Shown here one piece after another: positions 38,316 to 46,348 of a DNA stretch of 64,000 bases (within the stretch, counting starts at the first letter, position 1; every line of letters begins with the position of its first letter). The DNA comes from Actinomycetota bacterium (GTDB lineage: Bacteria > Actinomycetota > Acidimicrobiia > Acidimicrobiales > CADCSY01). Below the pieces are notes generated by a model that saw only the letters and a program-made list of their open reading frames with translations, was not told the DNA's origin and searched no databases. Made by a program: the position numbers and the translations under genes. The DNA lies in assembly GCA_004366205.1 (NCBI GenBank), contig SIRW01000090.1, positions 1 to 64,000 on the forward strand, read 5' to 3'.

Positions 38316-38749
38316 TACAGCCTCCGGCCCACGAGCGAGTCGAAGATCCACAGCAGGGCCCCGAACACGGCGAGGCCGATGGCCACCTCGGCGACGAGGA
38401 TGCCCAGGTAGCGGAGCCGGCTGGGTTCGAGGTCGGTCCCGGGGACGGCCGCGTAGTCGAGGAACGCGCCGCCGGTGACGAGCGGCAGCAGGCCCAGGGC
38501 CACGAAGGCGAACATCCCGACGAGCATGGCGACGGGCCCCACGAGCAGCGGGAAGCGGCGGTAGCTCTCCTCCTCGCCGACGGTGATGCGCAGCAGGGCG
38601 ACGCCGACGGTGAGGATGACGCCACCGGCGAACCCGCCGCCGGGCCCGTAGTGGCCGTGGGCGATCACGTAGATGCCGAACACGAGCACGAACGGCACGA
38701 AGAGCGAGCCGATGACCCGAACGACGACGCTGTCGTGGTGGCCGATCAC
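38315..38749 (-). CDS. MrpB/MbhF-type subunit, second system
   Basis: FGIYVIAHGHYGPGGGFAGGVILTVGVALLRI. Confidence 0.9.
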   Translation of the reverse strand: MIGHHDSVVVRVIGSLFVPFVLVFGIYVIAHGHYGPGGGFAGGVILTVGVALLRITVGEEESYRRFPLLVGPVAMLVGMFAFVALGLLPLVTGGAFLDYAAVPGTDLEPSRLRYLGILVAEVAIGLAVFGALLWIFDSLVGRRL

Positions 38750-39279
38750 GACTCGGGCCTCCGGCGGGCGAGCACCACGACGACGGCCAGCGCCGCGGTC
38801 ACGACGACGAGGGTCTCGCCCAGCGTGTCGAGCGAGCGGTAGTCGGCGAGCACGGCGGTGACGACGTTGGGCGTCTCGGTGTCGGCGAGCGACCGCTCCA
38901 GGTAGTAGGGCGCGACGTGCTGGTGGGCGGGGGCGTCGGGGTCGCCCCGGTCGGGCAGGTCGCTGCTGGCGAACAGCATGAGCAGCACGAAGGCGCCGAC
39001 CAGCGGGAAGGCGACCCACGCGGCGCGGCGGCTCATGCCTTCGCCGGCCCGGCCGGTGACCGTGACGGCCGCCAGCAGCACGACGCCGACGAACGCCGAT
39101 CCGAGCACGGTCTCGACGAAGGCCACGTCGACCGCGCCCATCCCGGCGAAGAGCAGGGCGGCGAAGAGGCTGAACACGGCGAGCATGGCCACGGTCGCGA
39201 CGAGGTCGCGGATCTTCACCGCCAGCACGGCGCTGGCCAGCAGGGCGACGAGCAGGAGGAGGTCGACCTGCCAGATCAC
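38746..39279 (-). CDS. MbhD/MbhE-type subunit (DUF4040 plus MrpA C-terminal-like), second system
   Basis: KIRDLVATVAMLAVFSLFAALLFAGMGAVDVAFVETVLG; VVTAVLADYRSLDTLGETLVVVTAALAV matches the MrpA C-terminal pattern. Confidence 0.88.
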   Translation of the reverse strand: MIWQVDLLLLVALLASAVLAVKIRDLVATVAMLAVFSLFAALLFAGMGAVDVAFVETVLGSAFVGVVLLAAVTVTGRAGEGMSRRAAWVAFPLVGAFVLLMLFASSDLPDRGDPDAPAHQHVAPYYLERSLADTETPNVVTAVLADYRSLDTLGETLVVVTAALAVVVVLARRRPES

Positions 39280-39578
39280 GGCGGGGTCTCCGAGAGCGGG
39301 CGGTGCCCGGACCGCATGGCAGCCCGGGCCACGGCGTGCATGGCGGTGGCGTTGGCGATCAGGGCGAAGAAGGCGATGAACAGCAGGCGGGGCGTTGCGG
39401 CGGCCAGTCCGTGGTGCACGGCCAAGCCGAGGACGACGAGGAACAGCCCGAGGGTCTCGGACTTGGCCACGGCGTGGGCCCGGGTGAAGAAGTCGGGAAG
39501 GCGGATCGACCCGATGGCGCTCACGGTGAGGAAGGCGGTGCCCACCACGAGCAGACCGGCGGCGACGGCGGTGCTCAC
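39276..39578 (-). CDS. MrpG-type subunit, second system
   Basis: IGSIRLPDFFTRAHAVAKSETLGLFLVVLGL. Confidence 0.9.
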   Translation of the reverse strand: MSTAVAAGLLVVGTAFLTVSAIGSIRLPDFFTRAHAVAKSETLGLFLVVLGLAVHHGLAAATPRLLFIAFFALIANATAMHAVARAAMRSGHRPLSETPP

Positions 39579-39841
39579 TCCCCGCCCTCCTCCTCAAGGT
39601 GCTTGGCGAAGGCGACCGGGAACAGGAACGCCAAGAGCGCGTAGGCCAGGGCCAGGTCGACGAACATGTCGACCCGGTCATAGACGAGCCCGAGCACGAG
39701 CAGCAGCACCACGCTGTTGGCGGCGGCCAGGGCGACGCCGAGGAGGCGGTCGGGCGTGGTCGGCCCGATGGCGGCCCGGGAGAGGGCGACCAGCACGAGG
39801 ACGGCGATGACGGCCGCCACGGCGACGAGCAGCGTGGTCAC
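39575..39841 (-). CDS. MrpF-type subunit, second system
   Basis: AIGPTTPDRLLGVALAAANSVVLLLVLG. Confidence 0.88.
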   Translation of the reverse strand: MTTLLVAVAAVIAVLVLVALSRAAIGPTTPDRLLGVALAAANSVVLLLVLGLVYDRVDMFVDLALAYALLAFLFPVAFAKHLEEEGGE

Positions 39842-40413
39842 CCGGGGGCCTCCTCGGTGCCCTCCTCGGGGGCCTCGATGACGACCGGCGTGCCGGGTTC
39901 TTCGAGGAAGATGGCGCCGACCCGCCGGAACAGCGTGCCGTTGAGCACGTCGGCGCCCGCGCGGGGCGAGAACATGTGGAAGGTGAACACGTCGTCCTCG
40001 ACGTCGATGGTGACCGTGCCGGGGATGAGCGTGATGGTGTTGGCGGCGATGGTCCGGGCGATCGGGCTCTTGAGCCCCACCCGCACCCGGGCCGAGGTCG
40101 GCTCGATGGGCATGGTGGGGCTGAGCACGACGACGGCGATCTGCACGCTGGCGGCGACGATCCGGGTGATGAGCCAACCCAGGTAGGCCACGGCGTTCCA
40201 CGCGCAGCGCGGCAGGCGCCGGACCGGGATGGCGGCGGGGTGCATCACGCCGGTGGTCATGTCGAGGGTCAGCGCGGTCGACACGGCCGCCGCCATGACG
40301 CCCATGGCGACGAACAACGGGTCGGTCCGCCCGGAGAGCAGGAGCCAGAACCCCAACAGCGCGAGGAACTGGAGGGGGATGGCGGTGGGGTGGCGGACGT
40401 CGGGGGACCTCAC
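39838..40413 (-). CDS. MrpE-type subunit, second system
   Basis: AANTITLIPGTVTIDVEDDVFTFHMFSPRAG. Confidence 0.9.
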   Translation of the reverse strand: MRSPDVRHPTAIPLQFLALLGFWLLLSGRTDPLFVAMGVMAAAVSTALTLDMTTGVMHPAAIPVRRLPRCAWNAVAYLGWLITRIVAASVQIAVVVLSPTMPIEPTSARVRVGLKSPIARTIAANTITLIPGTVTIDVEDDVFTFHMFSPRAGADVLNGTLFRRVGAIFLEEPGTPVVIEAPEEGTEEAPG

Positions 40414-42107
40414 GGCAGCAGGCTCACGGTCAGGGTGGCGACGAAGGTCCCCAGCACGACGGCGCCGAGCACCCACGTCGGGGTGAGGCCGCGGGGGGCG
40501 GCCGCACCGGAGCCGGTGCGGGCAACCCGTCGCCGCTCGGGCAGCGCCCGGAGCCGCTCGACCACCTGCCGCCAGCCGGCGGGCTCGGCGCCGATCCGGC
40601 GCCGGGGAGCCAGGCGGGCGAGGCGGGGCGGCAGGTCCCGGTAGAACCAGTCGGTGTCAACGGTGACCACGGCCTTCCCGGCCAGGTGCGGGCGCAGCAG
40701 CCAGAACCCGACGGCGGTGAAGGCGAGCAGGTTCACGGCGTCGGTGACCCGGGCGAGCGTGTAGGGCTCGAACACCACCTCGTGGGGCAGGTGGTCGTAC
40801 AGCAGCGGCCCGGGGGCGAGGCCGATGGCGACGTTGATGCCGGCGAGGACGATCATGGCGACGTACATGCTGGTGGGCAAAGCCCGGACGGGCACATCGG
40901 GCCCGGCGGGCCGCGGTCCGAACCACGTGTAGTACGGGAGCTTGAGCGCGGTCGACAGGAACGTGCCGATCGACGCCAGCTTCAGCAGCCACACGACCGC
41001 CTGGTAGTCGGCCTCGTAGGCGGCGTGCACCACCATCTCCTTGCTGGGGAAGCCGCTCAGCAGGGGCACGCCCGAGATCGAGAACGCCGCGACCACATAG
41101 ACGGCGAGCACCACGGGCATGGCCCGCGCCAGACCACCCAGGTCGGTGAGCCGGCTGCGACCCGTGGCCTGCAGCACCGCGCCGGTGCCCATCAGCAGCA
41201 GCCCTTTGTAGAGGATGTGGGCGAAGGCGTGGGCCGTGGCGGCGTTCACGGCCGTCTCGGTGCCGATGCCAATGGCGGCCACCATGAAGCCGACCTGGCT
41301 GACGATGTGGTACGCCAGCAGCCGCCGGATGTCGTTCTGCATCATGGCGTAGACGACGCCGTAGAGGGCCATGGCGACGCCGGCCCACACGAGCAGCTCG
41401 GTGCCCGGGAACCCGCGGGCCAGCGCGTAGACGGCCGCCTTGGTGGTGAAGGCGCTCAGGAACACGGTGCCCGCCACCGTGGCCTCGGGGTAGGAGTCGG
41501 CCAGCCAGCTGTGCAGCGGCGGCACGGCGGCGGTCAGCACGAACCCGACGAGGACGAGCGCCGCCGCCCCGCCCATCTCGAAGGCTCCGAAGGTCAGCGA
41601 GCCCGTGCCGGCGTACCACCAGAGGATCCCGCCGAGCAGGACGATGCCGCCGGTGAGGTGCACGAAGAGGTAGCGGGTGCCGGCGCTCTGCGACCGGGCG
41701 GTGCCCCGGGCCCAGATCAGCACGACCGAGGTGACCACCTTGAGCTCCCAGAACACGAAGAGCGTGAGCAGGTCGCCCGCGTAGACGATGCCGAGGGCGC
41801 TGCCGGCGTAGAGCAGGCCGGCGACCTGCTGGGCCGGGTCGGTGATGCGCAGGCCGAAGACGGCGAACAGGATCGCCGCCAGGGCGAACACGTAGGCGAA
41901 GGCCTGGGACAGGCGGTCGACGCGCAGGGGCTCGAGCTCGAGGCCGTAGAACGTCCAGGTGACGGACGTCCCGGGCTCGACCTGCCACACGGCCACCGCC
42001 GCGAGCAGCGGCACAGCGACGAAGCTCGCGGCCCGCAGGCGCGCCGGGGCCACGGCGACCACGAGGGCGCCGGCCAGGAGCACGACCGCCGGCGTCAGCT
42101 CAGGCAC
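40410..42107 (-). CDS. NuoL/M/N-like antiporter subunit (second system, D2)
   Basis: VPPLHSWLADSYPEATVAGTVFLSAFTTKAAVYALARGF, MMQNDIRRLLAYHIVSQVGFMVAAIG. Confidence 0.9.
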   Translation of the reverse strand: MPELTPAVVLLAGALVVAVAPARLRAASFVAVPLLAAVAVWQVEPGTSVTWTFYGLELEPLRVDRLSQAFAYVFALAAILFAVFGLRITDPAQQVAGLLYAGSALGIVYAGDLLTLFVFWELKVVTSVVLIWARGTARSQSAGTRYLFVHLTGGIVLLGGILWWYAGTGSLTFGAFEMGGAAALVLVGFVLTAAVPPLHSWLADSYPEATVAGTVFLSAFTTKAAVYALARGFPGTELLVWAGVAMALYGVVYAMMQNDIRRLLAYHIVSQVGFMVAAIGIGTETAVNAATAHAFAHILYKGLLLMGTGAVLQATGRSRLTDLGGLARAMPVVLAVYVVAAFSISGVPLLSGFPSKEMVVHAAYEADYQAVVWLLKLASIGTFLSTALKLPYYTWFGPRPAGPDVPVRALPTSMYVAMIVLAGINVAIGLAPGPLLYDHLPHEVVFEPYTLARVTDAVNLLAFTAVGFWLLRPHLAGKAVVTVDTDWFYRDLPPRLARLAPRRRIGAEPAGWRQVVERLRALPERRRVARTGSGAAAPRGLTPTWVLGAVVLGTFVATLTVSLLP

Positions 42108-42372
42108 GACCCTCGTCCCCTCGGCCCGCAGCCGGTTCGACGCCCGCGGCGGCGGTTCCCGCCCGAGCGGAGGCACCGGCGGGCGGCTCGGGGTCGGACC
42201 GGGTCAGACCGAGCCGTCCGAACACCTTGCCGACCATGGCGTAGGCGGCGCAGCCCACCAACCCGAACACCGGGATGACACCCGGCAGGCTCACCCCCGT
42301 GACCAGCCACTCGAACAGGCCGGCGCCGGCGAGAGCGGCCACGACGAGGCCGGCGACCGCGGCGCGGCTCAC
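42100..42372 (-). CDS. small two-TM membrane protein embedded in second Mrp-like operon
   Basis: Two hydrophobic segments; overlaps both neighbours (4 bp and 8 bp), implying translational coupling. Confidence 0.7.
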   Translation of the reverse strand: MSRAAVAGLVVAALAGAGLFEWLVTGVSLPGVIPVFGLVGCAAYAMVGKVFGRLGLTRSDPEPPAGASARAGTAAAGVEPAAGRGDEGRA

Positions 42373-43922
42373 CGCCCGCCTCCGGTGACGGCCGCGGCGA
42401 CGGCGTCGGCCAGGGTGCCCACGCCGAACAGGTCGCCGAACCCGAGCAGCAGCGCGAGGAGGGCCGTCACCGCCAACGGGACGACGAGCAGCGGGCGGGC
42501 CTCGCGCTCGGGGAACTCGAGGTGCCCGTGGTGGTCGTGGTCACCCGAGTCGTGGCCGGCCCCGTGCCCGTTTCCGGGCAGGGCCATGGCTTCGAGGGGC
42601 TTCCGGTAAAAGGCGCGCACCACGATCGGCAGCAGGTAGCCGGCGGTCAGCAGGCCGCTGCCCAGCAGCACGGCGGCGAACGCCCACTCGCCGGCGTCGA
42701 TGGCGCCCGCGCCCAGGAACCACTTGCTCACGAACCCGCCCACCGGCGGCACCCCGGCCAGGCCGAGCGAGGCCACGGCGAAGGCCGCCATGGTCACCGG
42801 CATCCTCCGGCCCACGCCGTCGAGCTGGCTCACGTGGTCGAGGTGGGCGTGAGCGTGGAGGGTCCCGGCGCAGAAGAACAGGGTGATCTTCAGTGCGGCG
42901 TGGTTCGTGATGTGCAGGAACGCTCCCGCCCAGGCGTCGGGCGCGACGAGGCACAGGCCCAGCACGATGATCGACAGGTGGGCGACGGTCGAGTAGGCCA
43001 GCCGCCGCTTGAGGTTGTCCTGCCGGAACGCCAGCAGCGACGCCACCACGATCGTGACGGCGGCGAAGGTGGCCAGCACGGTGGCGGCACCGACGTCGAC
43101 CAGGGTCTCGGGCCCGATCACCCAGCCGATGGCCCGGGCGAATCCGAACACGCCGGCCTTCACGACGGCGACGGCGTGGAGCAGGGCGCTGACGGGGGTC
43201 GGCGCCACCATGGCCGAGGGCAGCCAGCCGTGCAGGGGCATCACCGCCCCCTTGGTGCCGAACGCCAGAGCGAAGAGCAGCGCCAGCCCGACGATCGCCG
43301 GCGAGCTGACCTCACCGGCGAGGAAGCCGCCAGGGGTGAAGTCGTGCCCGGGTGCGAGCGCCTGCACGGCCGCGGTGGCGAAGAGGAGGGCCACCCCGCC
43401 GCCGAGCAGGTAGCCGAGGTACTTGCGCCCGGCGGCGCGCGCCTCGTCGGTCTCGGCGTGGGCGACCAGGAAGTAGGTGGCGGCGGTGAGCAGCTCGTAG
43501 AAGACGAAGAACGTGACGAGGTTGGCGGCGAGCGCGAGCCCGATCGTCGCCGACAGGCACAGGGCGAAGGACGCGAAGTAGCGGGTCTGGCGGCGCTCGT
43601 CGAGGCTGCGCACGTAGCCGATCGAGTACACCGACGTGATCAGCCAGAGCACGCTGGCGGACAGGGCGAACACCATGCCGGCGGCATCGGCGCGCAGCGC
43701 CAGGTCCACGCCCGCCACGATCGGGAAGAGGGTGACCTCGGGCTCGTCGCCGTCGAGCACGGGTCCGAGCAGCGCCAGGACGACCGCGAGCTTCACCAGG
43801 GCGGCGAGCAGCGTCCAGCCCTCGCGCAGGTTCGGCCAGCGGCGGGAGAGGCCGATGAGCACCGCGGCCACGGGCGACACCACCACGGCCACGACCAGCA
43901 GCGTCGAGGGGGTGAGGGGCAT
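42369..43922 (-). CDS. NuoL/M/N-like antiporter subunit (second system, D3) with His-rich insertion
   Basis: FGTKGAVMPLHGWLPSAMVAPTPVSALLHAVAVVKAGVFGFAR; GNGHGAGHDSGDHDHHGHLEFPE near C-terminus. Confidence 0.9.
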   Translation of the reverse strand: MPLTPSTLLVVAVVVSPVAAVLIGLSRRWPNLREGWTLLAALVKLAVVLALLGPVLDGDEPEVTLFPIVAGVDLALRADAAGMVFALSASVLWLITSVYSIGYVRSLDERRQTRYFASFALCLSATIGLALAANLVTFFVFYELLTAATYFLVAHAETDEARAAGRKYLGYLLGGGVALLFATAAVQALAPGHDFTPGGFLAGEVSSPAIVGLALLFALAFGTKGAVMPLHGWLPSAMVAPTPVSALLHAVAVVKAGVFGFARAIGWVIGPETLVDVGAATVLATFAAVTIVVASLLAFRQDNLKRRLAYSTVAHLSIIVLGLCLVAPDAWAGAFLHITNHAALKITLFFCAGTLHAHAHLDHVSQLDGVGRRMPVTMAAFAVASLGLAGVPPVGGFVSKWFLGAGAIDAGEWAFAAVLLGSGLLTAGYLLPIVVRAFYRKPLEAMALPGNGHGAGHDSGDHDHHGHLEFPEREARPLLVVPLAVTALLALLLGFGDLFGVGTLADAVAAAVTGGGR

Positions 43923-43996
43923 GCCGGGGGCCTGGGAGGCAGCGGGGTCGGGGGCGGGGACGGGACTCGGTCGGGGGTGAGGCTAGTCGGGGCCGC

Positions 43997-45379
43997 TCAC
44001 GGACCTGACAGCGAGCCGGCGGCGGCGGGCCCGGCCGAGCCCGCCGGGGCGTCCTGCAAGGGCACGCGCCCGGCCCGCCAGCCTGCCAGCACCGGCTCGA
44101 CGATGCGCCAGGACTCCTCGGCCTCGTCGCCGCGGATCGACAGGATGGGGTTGCCGACGAGCACCTCGCGCAGCACGGTGGCGTAGGCGGGGAGCCCCGG
44201 ATCACCGAGGTCGGTGTCGAGCTCGGCGTCGCGCAGGCTGAACGGGTCACCGGGGCCGTTGACCGTCAGCCGCAGCGCCACCCGGTCGGGGCCGAGCTGC
44301 AGGCGGAGCTCGTTCGGGTGCGGCTGCTGGTCGCAGAACGCCAGGTGGGGCACGGGCCGGAACCGCACGACGACCTCCCTGCGGTCGGCGGCGAGCGCCT
44401 TTCCGGTGCGGAGCGTGAACGGCACCCCCGCCCAGCGCCAGTTCTCGACGGTCAGCCGGACCTGGGCGAAGGTCTCGGTGCCGCGGCCGGGATCGACGCC
44501 CTCCTCCTCGACGTAGGCCGGGACGGCCCGGCCGTCGACCTCCCCGGCCGTGTAGCGCCCGCGCACGGTGCTGCGCTCGACCTCGCCGGCGTCGAGGTGC
44601 GCCACGGCACGCAGCACGTCGTACTTGCGGTCGCGCAGGTCCCGCTCGTCGAGCGTCGCCGGCGGCTCCATGGCGAGCAACGCCAGCAGCTGCAGCAGGT
44701 GGTTCTGGACCATGTCGACGAGCGCGCCGGCGCCGTCGTAGTAGGACGCCCGGCCCTCGAGGGCCAGGGTCTCGTCCCACACGACGTCGACCGCCTCGAT
44801 GTGGTCGCGGTTCCAGACGGGCTCGAGGATGCGGTTCGCGAAGCGCAGGCCGACGAGGTTCTGCACGGTCTGCTTGCCGAGGAAGTGGTCCACCCGGAAC
44901 ACGGCCTCCTCGGGCAGCGCCCGGTGGACCAGGGCGTTGAGCTCGCGGGCGTGGTCCTCGCTCTCGCCGAAGGGCTTCTCCACGACGAGCCGGGTGCCGG
45001 CCGGGAGCCCGGCCCGCTCGAGCGCCTCGATGGCAGGCCCGTACACCGCCGGTGGCAGGGCGAGGTAGGCGATCAGGTCGTCGCCGGCCCCGGCGAGCAC
45101 CCGGGCGACGTCGTCGGGATCGGCGGCGTCGGCGGGCTCGAACGAGACGAGCTCGACGGTGGCGGCCCGCTCGTTGGGCTCGAGGTCGCCGGCGTGCCGT
45201 TCGAGGCGCTCCGCCACCCACTCGCGGTAGCGGTCGGTGTCGCTGTCCCGGCGGGCGGTGGCCACCACCCGGAAGCCGTCGGGCAGGTCGCCGGAGCGGC
45301 GGAGGTGCGCCACCGCGGGCAGGAGGAACCGGCCGGTGAGGTCGCCGTAGCCGCCGAAGATCACGAATGTGCAGGCCAT
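43997..45379 (-). CDS. zwf: glucose-6-phosphate dehydrogenase family protein (divergent)
   Basis: VFRVDHFLGKQTVQNLVGLRFANRILEPVWN, VVEKPFGESEDHARELN, RTGKAL; divergent nucleotide-binding motif VIFGGYGDLTGRFLLPAVAHL. Confidence 0.85.
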   Translation of the reverse strand: MACTFVIFGGYGDLTGRFLLPAVAHLRRSGDLPDGFRVVATARRDSDTDRYREWVAERLERHAGDLEPNERAATVELVSFEPADAADPDDVARVLAGAGDDLIAYLALPPAVYGPAIEALERAGLPAGTRLVVEKPFGESEDHARELNALVHRALPEEAVFRVDHFLGKQTVQNLVGLRFANRILEPVWNRDHIEAVDVVWDETLALEGRASYYDGAGALVDMVQNHLLQLLALLAMEPPATLDERDLRDRKYDVLRAVAHLDAGEVERSTVRGRYTAGEVDGRAVPAYVEEEGVDPGRGTETFAQVRLTVENWRWAGVPFTLRTGKALAADRREVVVRFRPVPHLAFCDQQPHPNELRLQLGPDRVALRLTVNGPGDPFSLRDAELDTDLGDPGLPAYATVLREVLVGNPILSIRGDEAEESWRIVEPVLAGWRAGRVPLQDAPAGSAGPAAAGSLSGP

Positions 45380-45557
45380 CGGTCGCACCGTACCCCTGGG
45401 TCGTTCGACCCACCCCGAGTGGGCCATCTGACTAGTCCGTCCCGGCGGTCGGGGAAATGGCTCAAGTGGAGGGTGGGACCGAGCCGAAGCACCTCTCGAC
45501 ACCACGCTCCGTGGTCACCCGACCCGACCGCAGCTCCCGCAGCACAAGGAGTCCCCG

Positions 45558-46217
45558 ATGAAGAACAAGCTCGCAGCCCTGGTCGCCGCCGCCACGCTGA
45601 TCGGCCTGAGCGGCATGGCCCTCGCCGACTCCGACGACACCGACGAGCTCGACGACCCCGACGCCACCGAGGAGATCCTCGACGACGGCGCCGGGGACGG
45701 CGGCGCCGGGGACAGCAGCGCCGGGCAGGACGGCGACGGCGGTACCGATGACGGCGGCGCCGGCGACGGCGAGGGGGACGGCGGCACCGACGACGGCGGC
45801 GACGGCGGCGCCGGGAACGAGGGCGACGACGGCGCCGGCGACACGGTCGACACCATCGAGGGCGGCGAGGACGGCGACGGCGACGACGTGCAGAGCCTGC
45901 ACGAGGGCGACCGCCCGGACAACCACGGCAAGACGGTCTCGGAGGCCGCCAGGGACAAGGACGCCTGGCAGGAGCACGGCTGCCAGAACCACGGCGACTT
46001 CGTGTCCCACGTGGCCCGCACCGGCGAGCCCGGCTGCTCCCGCGGCAACGGCGGCGACGCCCCCGCCGATACCGGCGGCGAGACCGATGCCGACACCGGT
46101 GAGGGCGAGGTTGCCACGGCCGGCAGCGGCGGCACGCACCCCGGCAAGGGCAACGGCGCCGGCAAGGGCAGCGGCGCCGGCAAGGGCAACGGCGCCGGCA
46201 AGGGCAACGGCCGCTGA
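45558..46217 (+). CDS. secreted low-complexity Asp/Gly-rich protein with Lys/Gly repeat tail
   Basis: Signal peptide MKNKLAALVAAATLIGLSGMALA; acidic D/G tract; GCQNHGDFVSHVARTGEPGC module; (GKGNGA)n tail. Confidence 0.75.
   Translation: MKNKLAALVAAATLIGLSGMALADSDDTDELDDPDATEEILDDGAGDGGAGDSSAGQDGDGGTDDGGAGDGEGDGGTDDGGDGGAGNEGDDGAGDTVDTIEGGEDGDGDDVQSLHEGDRPDNHGKTVSEAARDKDAWQEHGCQNHGDFVSHVARTGEPGCSRGNGGDAPADTGGETDADTGEGEVATAGSGGTHPGKGNGAGKGSGAGKGNGAGKGNGR
46143..46214 (+). repeat. 18-bp tandem repeat, 4 units, encoding GKG(N/S)G(A/R)
   Basis: ggcaagggcaacggcgcc x4 with minor changes. Confidence 0.9.
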
Positions 46218-46254
46218 GCGGCGCCGCCGGCGACCGCTGACGCCGGTCCCACCT

Positions 46255-46281
46255 CGGGCCCCCGCCGCAGGCGGGGGCCCG
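46255..46281 (+). terminator. strong hairpin terminator-like element
   Basis: CGGGCCCCCGCC-GCA-GGCGGGGGCCCG, perfect 12-bp stem and 3-nt loop, no U tract. Confidence 0.6.
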
Positions 46282-46348
46282 CCCGCGCCGGCCGCAGGAC
46301 GGGGCCTGGGCTGGCCCGCTCCGGCCCTCGCCCGGTAGGAAGGCGGCC

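Noticed and set aside
35971-38625. 884-aa - strand ORF
   Set aside because: Shadow frame across TA and Mrp subunits; no domain pattern.
45459-45490. Sigma-28-like promoter CTCAAG...GCCGAAG upstream of the Asp/Gly-rich protein
   Set aside because: Spacing (16-17 nt) is longer than the usual ~15 from TCAA to GCCGA, and no flagellar genes are present.
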